Source: Pseudovibrio sp. Ad37
Lineage (GTDB): Bacteria > Pseudomonadota > Alphaproteobacteria > Rhizobiales > Stappiaceae
Assembly (NCBI RefSeq): GCF_001623075.1
Contig: NZ_LMCF01000012.1
Location: 1-64,000 of the forward strand
Direction: 5' to 3'
DNA length: 64,000 nucleotides
Shown here: one piece after another, positions 36,798 to 45,545 of the stretch
How positions within the stretch are numbered: the first letter of the stretch is position 1
Layout: every line of letters starts with the position of its first letter
The notes under the pieces: model-generated
Seen by the model: only the letters and a program-made list of their open reading frames with translations
What the model was told of the DNA's origin: nothing
The model's database searches: none
Position numbers and translations under genes: made by a program

Positions 36798-38087
36798 TTA
36801 GCGGTATTCAGAAAGAATACGGTCCGTTTCTGCCTGCGCACTTTTCAGTGCTTCTTCCGGTGTTTTCTTGCCGGTGATTGCAGCATGCAGGGCGTCGTTG
36901 AAGACACGGGTCACGCGCTGGTTCTGGTACGTGGAGAGTTCTGCAACGGCGTGCTTCAGCTGCTCACGAGCAACGAGTGCTGGCGGGAAGTCAGCTGCAT
37001 AAGCCTTCATCTCGTCAGTCTCCCAAGCTGCTGGAGATGGCGCAACGTAGCCAGTCGCCATAGACCACTTTGCAGCCTGTTTCGGAGCAGTGATCCACTT
37101 CACGAAGTCTACAGAGGCTTTTTTCTGCTCATCGCTGGAATCTTTGAAGATGTAGAAGTTACCGCCACCGGTCGGTGCGCCGCGACGCTTGTTTGCCGGC
37201 AACATAGCAACGCCGAAATCGAACGGAGCGTTGTTGCGCACGTTGGTCAGGTTACCAGTCGAGGTCCACATCATAGCGGTATTACCTTCAAAGAAGGCCT
37301 TCGGAGTAGCACCCCACTCGATGATGCCTGGAGCCATCACACCATGCTTGCCAGAAAGGTCGACAAGGTACTGCAGAGCTTCAACAACCTTTGGATCGTC
37401 AAAGTTGGTCTTGTTCCCTTCAGCGTTCGCCAGAATAGCGTCATTCTCGGTGGTCAGGCCCTGGAACAGCCAGTATGGGAAACCAGAGGAAGGAATGCGC
37501 ACGCCCCACTGGGTCACGTTGCCGGAAGCGTCTTTCTTGATCAGCTTCTGGCTCATAGAAACCATTTCTTCCCATGTTGCAGGTGCTTTTTCAGGATCCA
37601 GCCCCGCCGCTTTAAAGGCTTCCTTGTTCCAGTAGAGAACTGGTGTCGAGCGCTGGAATGGAATACCGTAAGTCTTTCCACCAGTCTGCGAATTTTCCAT
37701 GAAGGCAGGATAGAAGCTATTCAACCACGTCTTGTCTTCGTCAGAGTTTGCCACATCATCAAACGCAATGATCACGTCTTCATCGATCAAAGTGAACATG
37801 TCGACTGACAGAATTACAGAGAGCTGCGGAGGGTTGCCGCCACGCGCTGCGGTCAAAGCTTTGGAAACAGTATCCTGATAAGAACCGGCATAAACAGCAT
37901 CGATATTCACGTCAGGATGAGCAGCCGCATATTCTGCTGTATGTTCTTCAATTGTTGTCGCGGCTGTACCGCCAACAGCCACAGGAAAATAGAATTGCAG
38001 ATCAACCGCATGAGCGCTGATCGCAGTACCAAGGGATAGAGCAGCAACAGAAGCTGCCAGACCTAAAGACTTGAAAATGGATTTCAT
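36798..38087 (-). CDS. Ugp-like periplasmic binding protein
   Basis: 429 residues with a signal peptide ending near residue 27 (ISAHA-VD). It is a family 1 solute-binding protein. The segment STPVLYWNKEAFKAAGLDPE and the preceding YGIPFQR closely resemble E. coli UgpB, as does YAGSYQDTVSKALTA near the start. Glycerol-3-phosphate or glycerophosphodiesters are therefore the likely ligands, but a sugar cannot be excluded. It lies 61 bases after the ATPase gene. Confidence 0.88.
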   Translation of the reverse strand: MKSIFKSLGLAASVAALSLGTAISAHAVDLQFYFPVAVGGTAATTIEEHTAEYAAAHPDVNIDAVYAGSYQDTVSKALTAARGGNPPQLSVILSVDMFTLIDEDVIIAFDDVANSDEDKTWLNSFYPAFMENSQTGGKTYGIPFQRSTPVLYWNKEAFKAAGLDPEKAPATWEEMVSMSQKLIKKDASGNVTQWGVRIPSSGFPYWLFQGLTTENDAILANAEGNKTNFDDPKVVEALQYLVDLSGKHGVMAPGIIEWGATPKAFFEGNTAMMWTSTGNLTNVRNNAPFDFGVAMLPANKRRGAPTGGGNFYIFKDSSDEQKKASVDFVKWITAPKQAAKWSMATGYVAPSPAAWETDEMKAYAADFPPALVAREQLKHAVAELSTYQNQRVTRVFNDALHAAITGKKTPEEALKSAQAETDRILSEYR

Positions 38088-38148
38088 AGGTTTATATCCT
38101 CAAATTGCCCTAGTAATTGGGGCACTCCAATGCGCTGATGCGCGTTTT

Positions 38149-39240
38149 TCAAGCCGGCTCGAATTGCACCTCGACCGGCTTGAATTCTTCCCGGCGCTTG
38201 CCGGTATCTCTCTGAAAGCTTGCGGGAATTTTATCATCCCAGGCTAGGCCAATGTTCTGCCCTGGGCTCAATTCGGTGCTGCCTTTCACGCGAACAAGCA
38301 GCTTTTCACCGCCAACAGAACAATTAGCCAGCGTATCTGCCCCCATGTATTCAAGGCTTATCACCTGGGCCGGAACGCCGTTTTCACCAGTTAATCTGAT
38401 GTCTTCCGGGCGCAGGCCCAGCAAACATCCTTTTGGTGCGTCAGGCAGCAGGGATTGAGCTGTGACAGGGGTGACAGAACGAACCTTGTCCAGCTCCACA
38501 ATGTTCATCGGCGGAGTACCAATGAAGCGTGCTGTAAACACGCTGGCAGGGCGCTCATAGATTACTTTTGGCGTTGCAACCTGCTCAACCTCACCTTTGT
38601 TCATCAGCACTACCTGATCGGCCATGGTGATGGCTTCTGTCTGGTCATGGGTTACATAAACCATTGTCAGCCCAAGCTGCTGCTGTAGTGCTCTCAACTC
38701 TACGCGCATCTCCTGACGAAGCTTTGCATCAAGGTTGGAGAGGGGCTCATCCATCAGGCAAACAGGCTTTTGAGAAACGATGGCGCGACCTAGAGCAACC
38801 CGTTGTTGCTGCCCTCCAGAGAGCTGGGATGGCTTCCGGTCCAACAACTGAGAAATCCCGAGAAGATCAGCTGCAGTCTTCAGCCGCTCATCCCGCTCCG
38901 CTCTGCCTACTTTGCGCACTTTGAGCCCAAACAGAATGTTTTCAGCCACAGAGATATGCGGAAAGAGCGCATAGTTTTGAAACACCATAGAGATATCGCG
39001 CTGGGCGGGGGAATGGTACGTCACATCTCTCCCGCCTATTGTAATTTGCCCGGAAGTCGCTTCTTCCAACCCGGCAATCAAGCGCAACGTCGTGGATTTG
39101 CCGCATCCACTGGGCCCTAACAAAACCGTAAAACTTCCACCATCCACGGACAGGTTGACATTGTTGACTGCCGTTGAATCTCCCCAGGACTTGGTCAGAT
39201 TTGAAAGTTCTAGGCGAGCTGGATGGTTCAGGTTGCTCAT
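38149..39240 (-). CDS. Ugp-like ABC transporter ATPase (UgpC/MalK type)
   Basis: 363 residues. Motifs are Walker A GPSGCGKSTTLRLI, Q-loop MVFQNYALFPH, signature LSGGQQQRVALGRA, Walker B VCLMDEPLSNLDAKLR and switch VTHDQTEA. The C-terminal TOBE domain has GLRPEDIRL. It overlaps the regulator gene by four bases. UgpC/MalK ATPases can serve several sugar transporters, but operon membership ties this one to the UgpBAE-like genes. Confidence 0.92.
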   Translation of the reverse strand: MSNLNHPARLELSNLTKSWGDSTAVNNVNLSVDGGSFTVLLGPSGCGKSTTLRLIAGLEEATSGQITIGGRDVTYHSPAQRDISMVFQNYALFPHISVAENILFGLKVRKVGRAERDERLKTAADLLGISQLLDRKPSQLSGGQQQRVALGRAIVSQKPVCLMDEPLSNLDAKLRQEMRVELRALQQQLGLTMVYVTHDQTEAITMADQVVLMNKGEVEQVATPKVIYERPASVFTARFIGTPPMNIVELDKVRSVTPVTAQSLLPDAPKGCLLGLRPEDIRLTGENGVPAQVISLEYMGADTLANCSVGGEKLLVRVKGSTELSPGQNIGLAWDDKIPASFQRDTGKRREEFKPVEVQFEPA

Positions 39241-40019
39241 AAAGTAGGCTCCTGTTTGCAGATCACGAGCTCTGCAGATGACTTCTCAATTATTGAAAGG
39301 ATTGAAGCTGGCGGGGTTTCTTCGCAAAAGATCTTCGAAACATCAGTCAGGAAGCCAGCGCGAACATGGGCGAGGCGACCGAACTTGGAATGGTCCAGAA
39401 CAAGAAACGATTGACGGCAGTTCGCCAAAATAGCCTGACGGGCAGTGGCTTCATCCTCGTTGAAGTCCAGAAGAGTGCCATCGCTATCCACGCCAGCAAC
39501 GCCGAAGATGCCGACGTCGAACTTGTAGTTTTTGAAAAAACCTTCTGCGCTTGAACCAAGAACGTCCAGATCGCCATGACGCAATCGGCCTCCTGCAATC
39601 GTAACTTCGCTGGAAGTGTTCCGTAGCGCTGCAATGGCTACGTTCATGTTGTTTGTGAAGATCTTCAGTCCCTCATGGGTATCAAGTGCTTCTGCAACAA
39701 TCTCAGGTGTCGTGCCGATGGAAAAAGCAAGTGTTGCACCATCGTCGATGTACTCCGCAACAGAGTTCCCAATCGCGTTCTTTGCTTCAAAATTGAGGAT
39801 CTTTCGGGCTTTGTAGGTGATGTTGCCCCGGTTTGCCGGAACCTCGACGCCACCATGAACCCGTCTCAAAAGCCCCAGTTCGCTCAAGCGGTTTATGTCT
39901 CGGCGGATCGTCTGGGTGGTAACCGTAAACTGCTCCGACAACGAGTCTACGCTCGCGAAACCATTGGACCGCACGAGAGAGATGATCTCTGATTGTCTTG
40001 TACTGAGCGCTGTTTCCAT
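39237..40019 (-). CDS. DeoR/GlpR-family transcriptional regulator
   Basis: 260 residues from the ATG at 40019; an upstream TTG would add six residues. The N-terminal DeoR helix-turn-helix is VDSLSEQFTVTTQTIRRDIN. The C-terminal sugar-phosphate-sensor domain has the family's FSIGTTPEIVAEAL and SSAEGFFKNYKFDVGIFGVAGVD-type stretches. GlpR-class proteins sense glycerol-3-phosphate or other phosphosugars. It is first in the Ugp-like operon, which it probably represses. Confidence 0.92.
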   Translation of the reverse strand: METALSTRQSEIISLVRSNGFASVDSLSEQFTVTTQTIRRDINRLSELGLLRRVHGGVEVPANRGNITYKARKILNFEAKNAIGNSVAEYIDDGATLAFSIGTTPEIVAEALDTHEGLKIFTNNMNVAIAALRNTSSEVTIAGGRLRHGDLDVLGSSAEGFFKNYKFDVGIFGVAGVDSDGTLLDFNEDEATARQAILANCRQSFLVLDHSKFGRLAHVRAGFLTDVSKIFCEETPPASILSIIEKSSAELVICKQEPTL

Positions 40020-40160
40020 CACAAAAGTCTGCTTCAATCTGCAAAAATGCTGTTCATATGAACGTCTACTATGTTCATATGAAACTTATGTGATATCTCA
40101 GACTAATAAAAGTGAAGCTTGTTTTGGCTGGTTTTCTAGGTACTTATACCGACTCACTTA

Positions 40161-40195
40161 AACAAAAAAGCGCGCCCTGTTAGCAGAACGCGCTT
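40161..40195 (-). terminator. Terminator of the GntR regulator gene
   Basis: AAGCGCG (40168-40174) pairs with CGCGCTT (40189-40195). Read leftward the stem is followed by a T-run (complement of the A-run at 40163-40169). It lies 26 bases after the regulator's stop and before the Ugp-operon promoter region. Confidence 0.85.
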
Positions 40196-40220
40196 CAAAT
40201 CATCCAGATTTTGACAAGAC

Positions 40221-40865
40221 TCAGGTGAGTTGAGTAAAGAATTTTAAGCGAGCCTTATGGGCTTCTGCGATGTGGTGACGTGCAGCTTTGTCAGCACGGT
40301 CACAATCCCGCTTGGAAATTGCATCCACAATCTCTGCATGCTCTTCAATCGCCAGACGACGACGATCATCATCGGTCAAGGTTGTGCCTGCCAGCAGCAG
40401 CAAAGATAGGCGCATATGATCAATTTGCTCAACCAGATAGCGGTTGTGGGAAGCGAGATAGAAGCGGCGATGGAACTCACGGTTGGTCTTGATCAGGCGC
40501 TCTGCATCCGCAAGGTTCTGCATGTCGGATTCGACCATTTCCTGCAGAATTTCGATCTCAGCGCTTGAGGCGTGCTGCGCAGCAAGTCGACCAGCAGTTC
40601 CTTCTAGGACTTCGCGCAGATAGTACAGTTCGCTGATCTGGTTGTGGTCCAGACTAGGAATGACCATGCCGCGGTTTGGTTCATGAACAGCAAGCCCTTG
40701 CGCTTCAAGGCGCTTCAGGCCTTCCCGGATAGGTGTGCGACTGACGCCGAATTTCTCTGCCAGTTCAGCTTCTCTCAAGCGACTGCCGGGTTTCAGCTCA
40801 CGGCTTTCAATCGCTTTAATGAGACGGCGGTAAATCTCAGCTCCATTGGGTGAATTGGCAGTCAC
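40221..40865 (-). CDS. GntR-family (FCD-domain) transcriptional regulator
   Basis: 214 residues. The winged helix N-terminus has LKPGSRLREAELAEKFGVSR and TPIREGLKRLEAQGL. The C-terminal FCD helical effector domain has the metal-binding-type residues in EFHRRFYLASHN and EEHAEIVDAI. FCD regulators typically sense small carboxylates. It is downstream of and in the same direction as the 6-phosphogluconate dehydrogenase gene but separated by about 160 bases, so a regulatory link is only possible. Confidence 0.92.
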   Translation of the reverse strand: MTANSPNGAEIYRRLIKAIESRELKPGSRLREAELAEKFGVSRTPIREGLKRLEAQGLAVHEPNRGMVIPSLDHNQISELYYLREVLEGTAGRLAAQHASSAEIEILQEMVESDMQNLADAERLIKTNREFHRRFYLASHNRYLVEQIDHMRLSLLLLAGTTLTDDDRRRLAIEEHAEIVDAISKRDCDRADKAARHHIAEAHKARLKFFTQLT

Positions 40866-41028
40866 ATCTTATTCCCGGGATTAGTAAAGGCTTAGTTTGT
40901 AGCTTCTACATGCCAGCCTTCTTAAAGACGGGCAGGGCCACATAGGGGTCCTGCCAGTTTCTGTATCAAATTTCAATCAGGTATAGCACAGCCTAGTTAA
41001 TAACTAGCATGCCCAAGTTGTATCTGGC

Positions 41029-42456
41029 TTACGCGCCACCAGCAGGCCAAGGGCCATGGAAGCCGGAACCTTCTTTGTCCGTACGTTCAAAACCATGCTG
41101 ACCGAAAAAGTCCCGCTGACCTTGAATGACGTAGGCCGCAGTCCGCTTCTGACGGATCATGTCAAACGAACCAAGCGCTGCTGAAAGAGCAGGTGTAGGC
41201 ACGCCGTTGGTGATGCTCAGGCTCAGCATATCGCGCAGACCAGGAACAGCATCTTTCATACGTTCAGCAATAGCAGGAGCCAGATAGAGAGATTTCAGGT
41301 CAGGATTTTCATCATATGCCTGCGCAATCTCATCCAGGAAGCGTGAGCGGATAATGCAACCCTGACGCCAGATGCGAGCGATGTCACCCATTGGCAGATC
41401 CCAGCCGTTTTCCTTGCCGCCAGCAGCCAGCACAGCAAAGCCTTCAGCGTAGGCTGCAATTTTACCGGCAATCAGAGCGCGTTCACAGGCATCAATGCCT
41501 TCCTGCTTGAGTTCCCAAGTCAGCACTGCATCAGACTGCGGATATAGTTCTGCAACTTCCTGACGGAGTGCGCGACTTGCAGACATGCAGCGAGCTGCAA
41601 CAGCTGCATCGATACCAGTTGCCGGAACGCCAAGCAGATGCGCTTCGACAGCAGACCAGCGACCGGTGCCTTTTTGACCAGCAGTATCCAGAATAACATC
41701 CAAAATTGGCTTGCCGCTCTCTTCATCAATCACACTCATAACGTTTGCGGTGATCTCAATGAGGTAAGACGCCAACGGGCCTTCATTCCACTTGGAGAAG
41801 ATCTCGGCTTGTTCCTGAATGCTCAGGTGAAGGGTCTCGGTGAGAACTTCGTGCACTTCAGCAATCATCTGCATGTCGGCATACTCAATGCCGTTGTGCA
41901 GGGTTTTCACAAAGTGGCCAGCGCCTTCAGCGCCCATCAAAGCAACGCAAGGTTCGTCATTGTGCTTTGCTGAGATCGCTTTCAGGATAGGCTCGATACG
42001 CCCGTAAGCGGCTTCAGAAGCACCAACCATGATGGATGGACCGAAGCGAGCGCCTTCTGCACCACCAGAAACGCCCATGCCAACAAAGGTGAATGGCGTG
42101 TCGGCCAGTTCTTTGTAGCGGCGATTACTGTCGTGGAAGTCGCTGTTGCCTGCATCAATCAGAATGTCACCGTCTTTCAGGTGGTCTTTCAGAACAGAAA
42201 TTTGCTGATCAACTGGCTCGCCTGCCGGAACCATCAAAATGATAGGACGAGGGGCTTTGATGTTCGCTACCAGCTCTTCTGTGCTGTAGCAGGGAATAAA
42301 CATGTCTTTGAGGTGTCCAGCCTTCTCCATGAAAGCTTGGGTTCCCTCTGCAGTACGGTTGAACACCGCTACTTTGTAGCCATTGTCTGCGATATTAAGA
42401 GCCAGATTGGCTCCCATGACGCCTAGTCCAACAAGGCCGATATCCGCCTGTGTCAT
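41029..42456 (-). CDS. gnd: 6-phosphogluconate dehydrogenase (decarboxylating)
   Basis: 475 residues, the standard long (about 470-residue) form. N-terminal IGLVGLGVMGANLALNIADNG binds NADP+. VSGGAEGARFGPSIM and the catalytic Lys/His region GHFVKTLHNGIEYADMQ are visible, with the C-terminal QRDFFGQHGFERTD. It converts 6-phosphogluconate to ribulose-5-phosphate, CO2 and NADPH in the oxidative pentose phosphate pathway. The ATG at 42456 is preferred over an adjacent TTG. No zwf or pgl gene is adjacent. Confidence 0.95.
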   Translation of the reverse strand: MTQADIGLVGLGVMGANLALNIADNGYKVAVFNRTAEGTQAFMEKAGHLKDMFIPCYSTEELVANIKAPRPIILMVPAGEPVDQQISVLKDHLKDGDILIDAGNSDFHDSNRRYKELADTPFTFVGMGVSGGAEGARFGPSIMVGASEAAYGRIEPILKAISAKHNDEPCVALMGAEGAGHFVKTLHNGIEYADMQMIAEVHEVLTETLHLSIQEQAEIFSKWNEGPLASYLIEITANVMSVIDEESGKPILDVILDTAGQKGTGRWSAVEAHLLGVPATGIDAAVAARCMSASRALRQEVAELYPQSDAVLTWELKQEGIDACERALIAGKIAAYAEGFAVLAAGGKENGWDLPMGDIARIWRQGCIIRSRFLDEIAQAYDENPDLKSLYLAPAIAERMKDAVPGLRDMLSLSITNGVPTPALSAALGSFDMIRQKRTAAYVIQGQRDFFGQHGFERTDKEGSGFHGPWPAGGA

Positions 42457-42657
42457 CAATACTCTCCGCGCTGCAAGTGGTGCACAGACGCGCGCAACAA
42501 ACCTAATCCAATAGCTAACTTGGCGATTGTATGCGCTTGTGCATCAGAAACTAGGTCTGTGGCATAGGTGAAAAACAGGTTTTTGCCAAGGTGAGAATAA
42601 GAAAATTCCGCAAAAGCCTAATAAAACTGCCGAAATAAAGCTTTCGCGGGATCTACA

Positions 42658-43602
42658 CTATTTCAGGTGCTTGGAAAGTACTTCTTTTGCCGCTGTTTCC
42701 AACGCCACTGCGGACGCTTGCAGCTGACTACGTTCCAACTCATCCATACTAGGGAAGAGGGTAGCTTCAATACCATCAGCACCCAGCACCCGCGGTACCG
42801 AAAGGGCTGTATCCCTCACGCCAACGATCTCTTCATTGACGATGGAAAGGCTGATGACAGCATGTTCATTTGTCACAATAGCCTTCACAATGCGGGAGAG
42901 CCCTGCGCCAATGCCGTAGTTGGTTGCCCCTTTGCCTTCGATGATCGAATAGGCAGCGTAACGAACACCATGGTCAATGCGGTCACGAACATCTTGAGTG
43001 ATTGGCTTGTTGATCTGCTCGGCAAAAGTAAACAACGGCGTGTTGCCTGCCTTCGCGCCAGACCAGATAAGCACTTCACTATCACCGTGCTCACCAAGTA
43101 CATCTGCATGCACAGAGGTTGGCGTAATGCCCAGATGTTTACCCAATAAAGTACGGAAACGCGCAGTATCCAGAATTGTACCTGAGCCGATAACGCGATT
43201 GCGCGGCAAGCCAGAAATTTCAGTCGCAACCTGAGTCATGATATCAACCGGATTGGTTGCGATGATCAGGATCGCATTTGGTGCATATTTCAGCACCTCA
43301 GGAATGACTTTTGCAAACACGCCAGCATTGCGTGCCAACAGCTCAATCCGGGTCTCACCCGGTTGCTGGTTGACACCAGCTGCAATCACGACGACTGCTG
43401 CATCCTTCAAGTCACTGTAATCGCCACCAATAACACTCATTGGGCGCGCAAACGGGGTTGCGTGAAGAATGTCTTCTGCCTGAGCAATAGCGAGTTTCGG
43501 ATTGTAATCGACGAGTACAATTTCATTGCCCACACCGTTCATGGCCATGGCGTAGGCTGCAGTACTTCCAACAGCGCCAACACCAACTACACCGATTTTC
43601 AT
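42658..43602 (-). CDS. ldh: L-lactate dehydrogenase
   Basis: 314 residues from the ATG of MKIGVVGVGAVGS (AAGGA upstream). It belongs to the LDH/MDH family: Rossmann GVGAVGS, mobile loop GVNQQPGETR, catalytic His in VLGEHGDSEV. The Gln in the loop at the specificity position, where malate dehydrogenases have Arg, favours lactate/pyruvate. It is NAD-dependent and cytosolic. The gene is monocistronic as far as visible, in the same direction as gnd. Confidence 0.88.
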   Translation of the reverse strand: MKIGVVGVGAVGSTAAYAMAMNGVGNEIVLVDYNPKLAIAQAEDILHATPFARPMSVIGGDYSDLKDAAVVVIAAGVNQQPGETRIELLARNAGVFAKVIPEVLKYAPNAILIIATNPVDIMTQVATEISGLPRNRVIGSGTILDTARFRTLLGKHLGITPTSVHADVLGEHGDSEVLIWSGAKAGNTPLFTFAEQINKPITQDVRDRIDHGVRYAAYSIIEGKGATNYGIGAGLSRIVKAIVTNEHAVISLSIVNEEIVGVRDTALSVPRVLGADGIEATLFPSMDELERSQLQASAVALETAAKEVLSKHLK

Positions 43603-43724
43603 AGGGCCATCCTTTTCTCGCAGTCTACAAGGCATCCTGCTGGCTTTTTAATATTATGCCTGTCTCCTAGACAGTTGCTTTAGGGAATGCAATTCCCTCA
43701 AGCGTGACATATCAGCTCGCATGC

Positions 43725-44627
43725 TTACTTCTGGCATCTTGGACAAAAGAATGTTGAACGCCCATTTTGGACCTTCCGCTCAATGACGCCAGCACACTTA
43801 GGTGTTCGGCAAGCTTCCCCCTCGCGATCATAGACAGAGAAGTTGTGCTGGAAATATCCGAGAGAACCATCCGCTTGTCGGTGATCCTTCAGCGAAGAAC
43901 CGCCGGATTTTATCGCTTCCTGCAGGACTTCCCGAATGTGCTTGGAAAGCTCATCGGCCTTTTTGAGCGGCTTACCGGATTTGCTTGCAAGTGTGGATGC
44001 GCTGTTGAAGGGACTTAACCCCGTTCTCCAGAGTGCTTCACACACATAAATGTTACCCAGTCCTGCAATGAACTTCTGATTGAGCAAAGCTGCTTTAAGA
44101 GAGGTCTTCCGGTTCTCAAACAGCTTGGCGAGGTAGGCTCCATCCAGCTCATTGCCGAGTGGTTCGATCCCCATATCGACAAACATTGGGTGTGTCGTCA
44201 GCTCGCTGCGAGGAATGAGCACCATAAATCCAAACCGACGCGGATCATTGTAAATGATCTTTACGATCGTTTCCTGATCAGAAGACCGAACATGGAAGAT
44301 GACATGGTCATGCTGAGGGTGTTTACCTTTTGCATGATACATTTCAACGGTTTGTGTTGGTTCTTGATCATCAGTCTCGATCCAGCGGAACGAACCCGAC
44401 ATGCCAAGGTGCATCACCAATACATCTCCGCTGTCCAGATCAAGCAGCAGATATTTAGCACGGCGGCTGAAGGAAACAACTCTGCGACTTTCCAGGCGAT
44501 CTACGAAATCATCGCCAAAAGGAAAACGAAGATCAGGTCGGCGTTGTTCAACTCTGCAAATTGTTGCATTGTCAAAAAAAGGTGCTAGTCCGCGACGGAC
44601 TGTTTCAACCTCCGGTAATTCAGGCAT
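43725..44627 (-). CDS. mutM: Formamidopyrimidine-DNA glycosylase
   Basis: 300 residues from ATG 44627, giving the obligatory MPELPEVETVRRG start whose Pro2 is the catalytic nucleophile and Glu3 the partner. The helix-two-turn-helix segment QKFIAGLGNIYVCEALW and the C-terminal zinc finger (CRTPKC...CPRC) are intact. It excises 8-oxoguanine and formamidopyrimidines and nicks the abasic site. A longer frame starting 23 codons earlier is rejected because Pro2 must be exposed. It is divergent from ubiE, as in many alphaproteobacteria. Confidence 0.96.
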   Translation of the reverse strand: MPELPEVETVRRGLAPFFDNATICRVEQRRPDLRFPFGDDFVDRLESRRVVSFSRRAKYLLLDLDSGDVLVMHLGMSGSFRWIETDDQEPTQTVEMYHAKGKHPQHDHVIFHVRSSDQETIVKIIYNDPRRFGFMVLIPRSELTTHPMFVDMGIEPLGNELDGAYLAKLFENRKTSLKAALLNQKFIAGLGNIYVCEALWRTGLSPFNSASTLASKSGKPLKKADELSKHIREVLQEAIKSGGSSLKDHRQADGSLGYFQHNFSVYDREGEACRTPKCAGVIERKVQNGRSTFFCPRCQK

Positions 44628-44735
44628 AAGATATCCGTTGGTACAGTGGTTTGCTGCTGGGCAAAGATTACGTTCAACAATAGCGCTTTGTAACAAGCTG
44701 TACTATGTTCGCCCGCGAAATGGAGTGATTTGATT

Positions 44736-45539
44736 ATGGCGCGTGAGTTCTCAACCCCTGAGCAGGCATCCGTAACAGACCCGACTGAAATGGCAACTAG
44801 CTTCGGGTTTCGCACAGTTCGCGAAGGTGAAAAGCAGGATCTGGTGGATGATGTTTTCCACAAAGTGGCGTCCCGCTATGACCTGATGAACGACCTCATG
44901 TCTGGTGGAATGCATCGTCTCTGGAAAGATGCGATGGTTTCCAGCATGAACCCACCAAAGAATGGCGCCCGTGAATGGCGACATCTGGATGTGGCTGGTG
45001 GGACTGGAGACATAGCAACCCGCGTTGTTGAGCGTTCTAACCGGACAATCAAATCAACCGTCTGCGATATCAACGGATCGATGCTAGGCGTTGGCAAAGA
45101 TCGCGCAAGCGCAGCTGGTCTTTCTGAAAACATTGAGTTCATTCAGGGGAACGCAGAAGAGCTGCCTTTCCCGGACAAACACTTCGATGCCTATACCATT
45201 GCATTCGGTATCCGTAACGTCCCGCAAATCGAAAAAGCACTGCAAGAGGCTCACCGTGTGCTTAAACGCGGCGGTCGCTTCATGTGCCTTGAGTTCTCAC
45301 AGGTAGACGTGCCAGCACTCGATAAGGTTTATGACCTGTTTTCCTTCCACGCCATTCCAAAAATCGGACAGGCTGTGACAGGTGATGGAGATCCATACAG
45401 TTATCTCGTAGAATCTATACGCAAGTTTCCAAATCAGGAACGTTTTGCGCAGATGATACGTGATGCAGGTTTTGAGCGTGTCACCTATCGAAACTACACC
45501 GGCGGTATCGCTGCACTTCACTCCGGCTGGAAAATCTAA
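44736..45539 (+). CDS. ubiE: Ubiquinone/menaquinone biosynthesis C-methyltransferase
   Basis: 267 residues from the ATG at 44736 (GGAG ten bases upstream). SAM-binding motif [11 protein letters not shown] is near 83-93. The family motifs KYDLMND-type [18 protein letters not shown] and [10 protein letters not shown] are present, as is the C-terminal [15 protein letters not shown]. It methylates the quinone ring in ubiquinone synthesis. It lies six bases upstream of ubiB, forming a quinone operon. Confidence 0.96.
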   Translation: MAREFSTPEQASVTDPTEMATSFGFRTVREGEKQDLVDDVFHKVASRYDLMNDLMSGGMHRLWKDAMVSSMNPPKNGAREWRHLDVAGGTGDIATRVVERSNRTIKSTVCDINGSMLGVGKDRASAAGLSENIEFIQGNAEELPFPDKHFDAYTIAFGIRNVPQIEKALQEAHRVLKRGGRFMCLEFSQVDVPALDKVYDLFSFHAIPKIGQAVTGDGDPYSYLVESIRKFPNQERFAQMIRDAGFERVTYRNYTGGIAALHSGWKI

Positions 45540-45545
45540 CCAGTT

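Noticed and set aside
42658-43602. Malate dehydrogenase as the identity of the LDH/MDH-family gene
   Set aside because: The mobile loop has Gln (NQQPGETR) where malate dehydrogenases carry Arg, and there is no TCA-cycle gene beside it.
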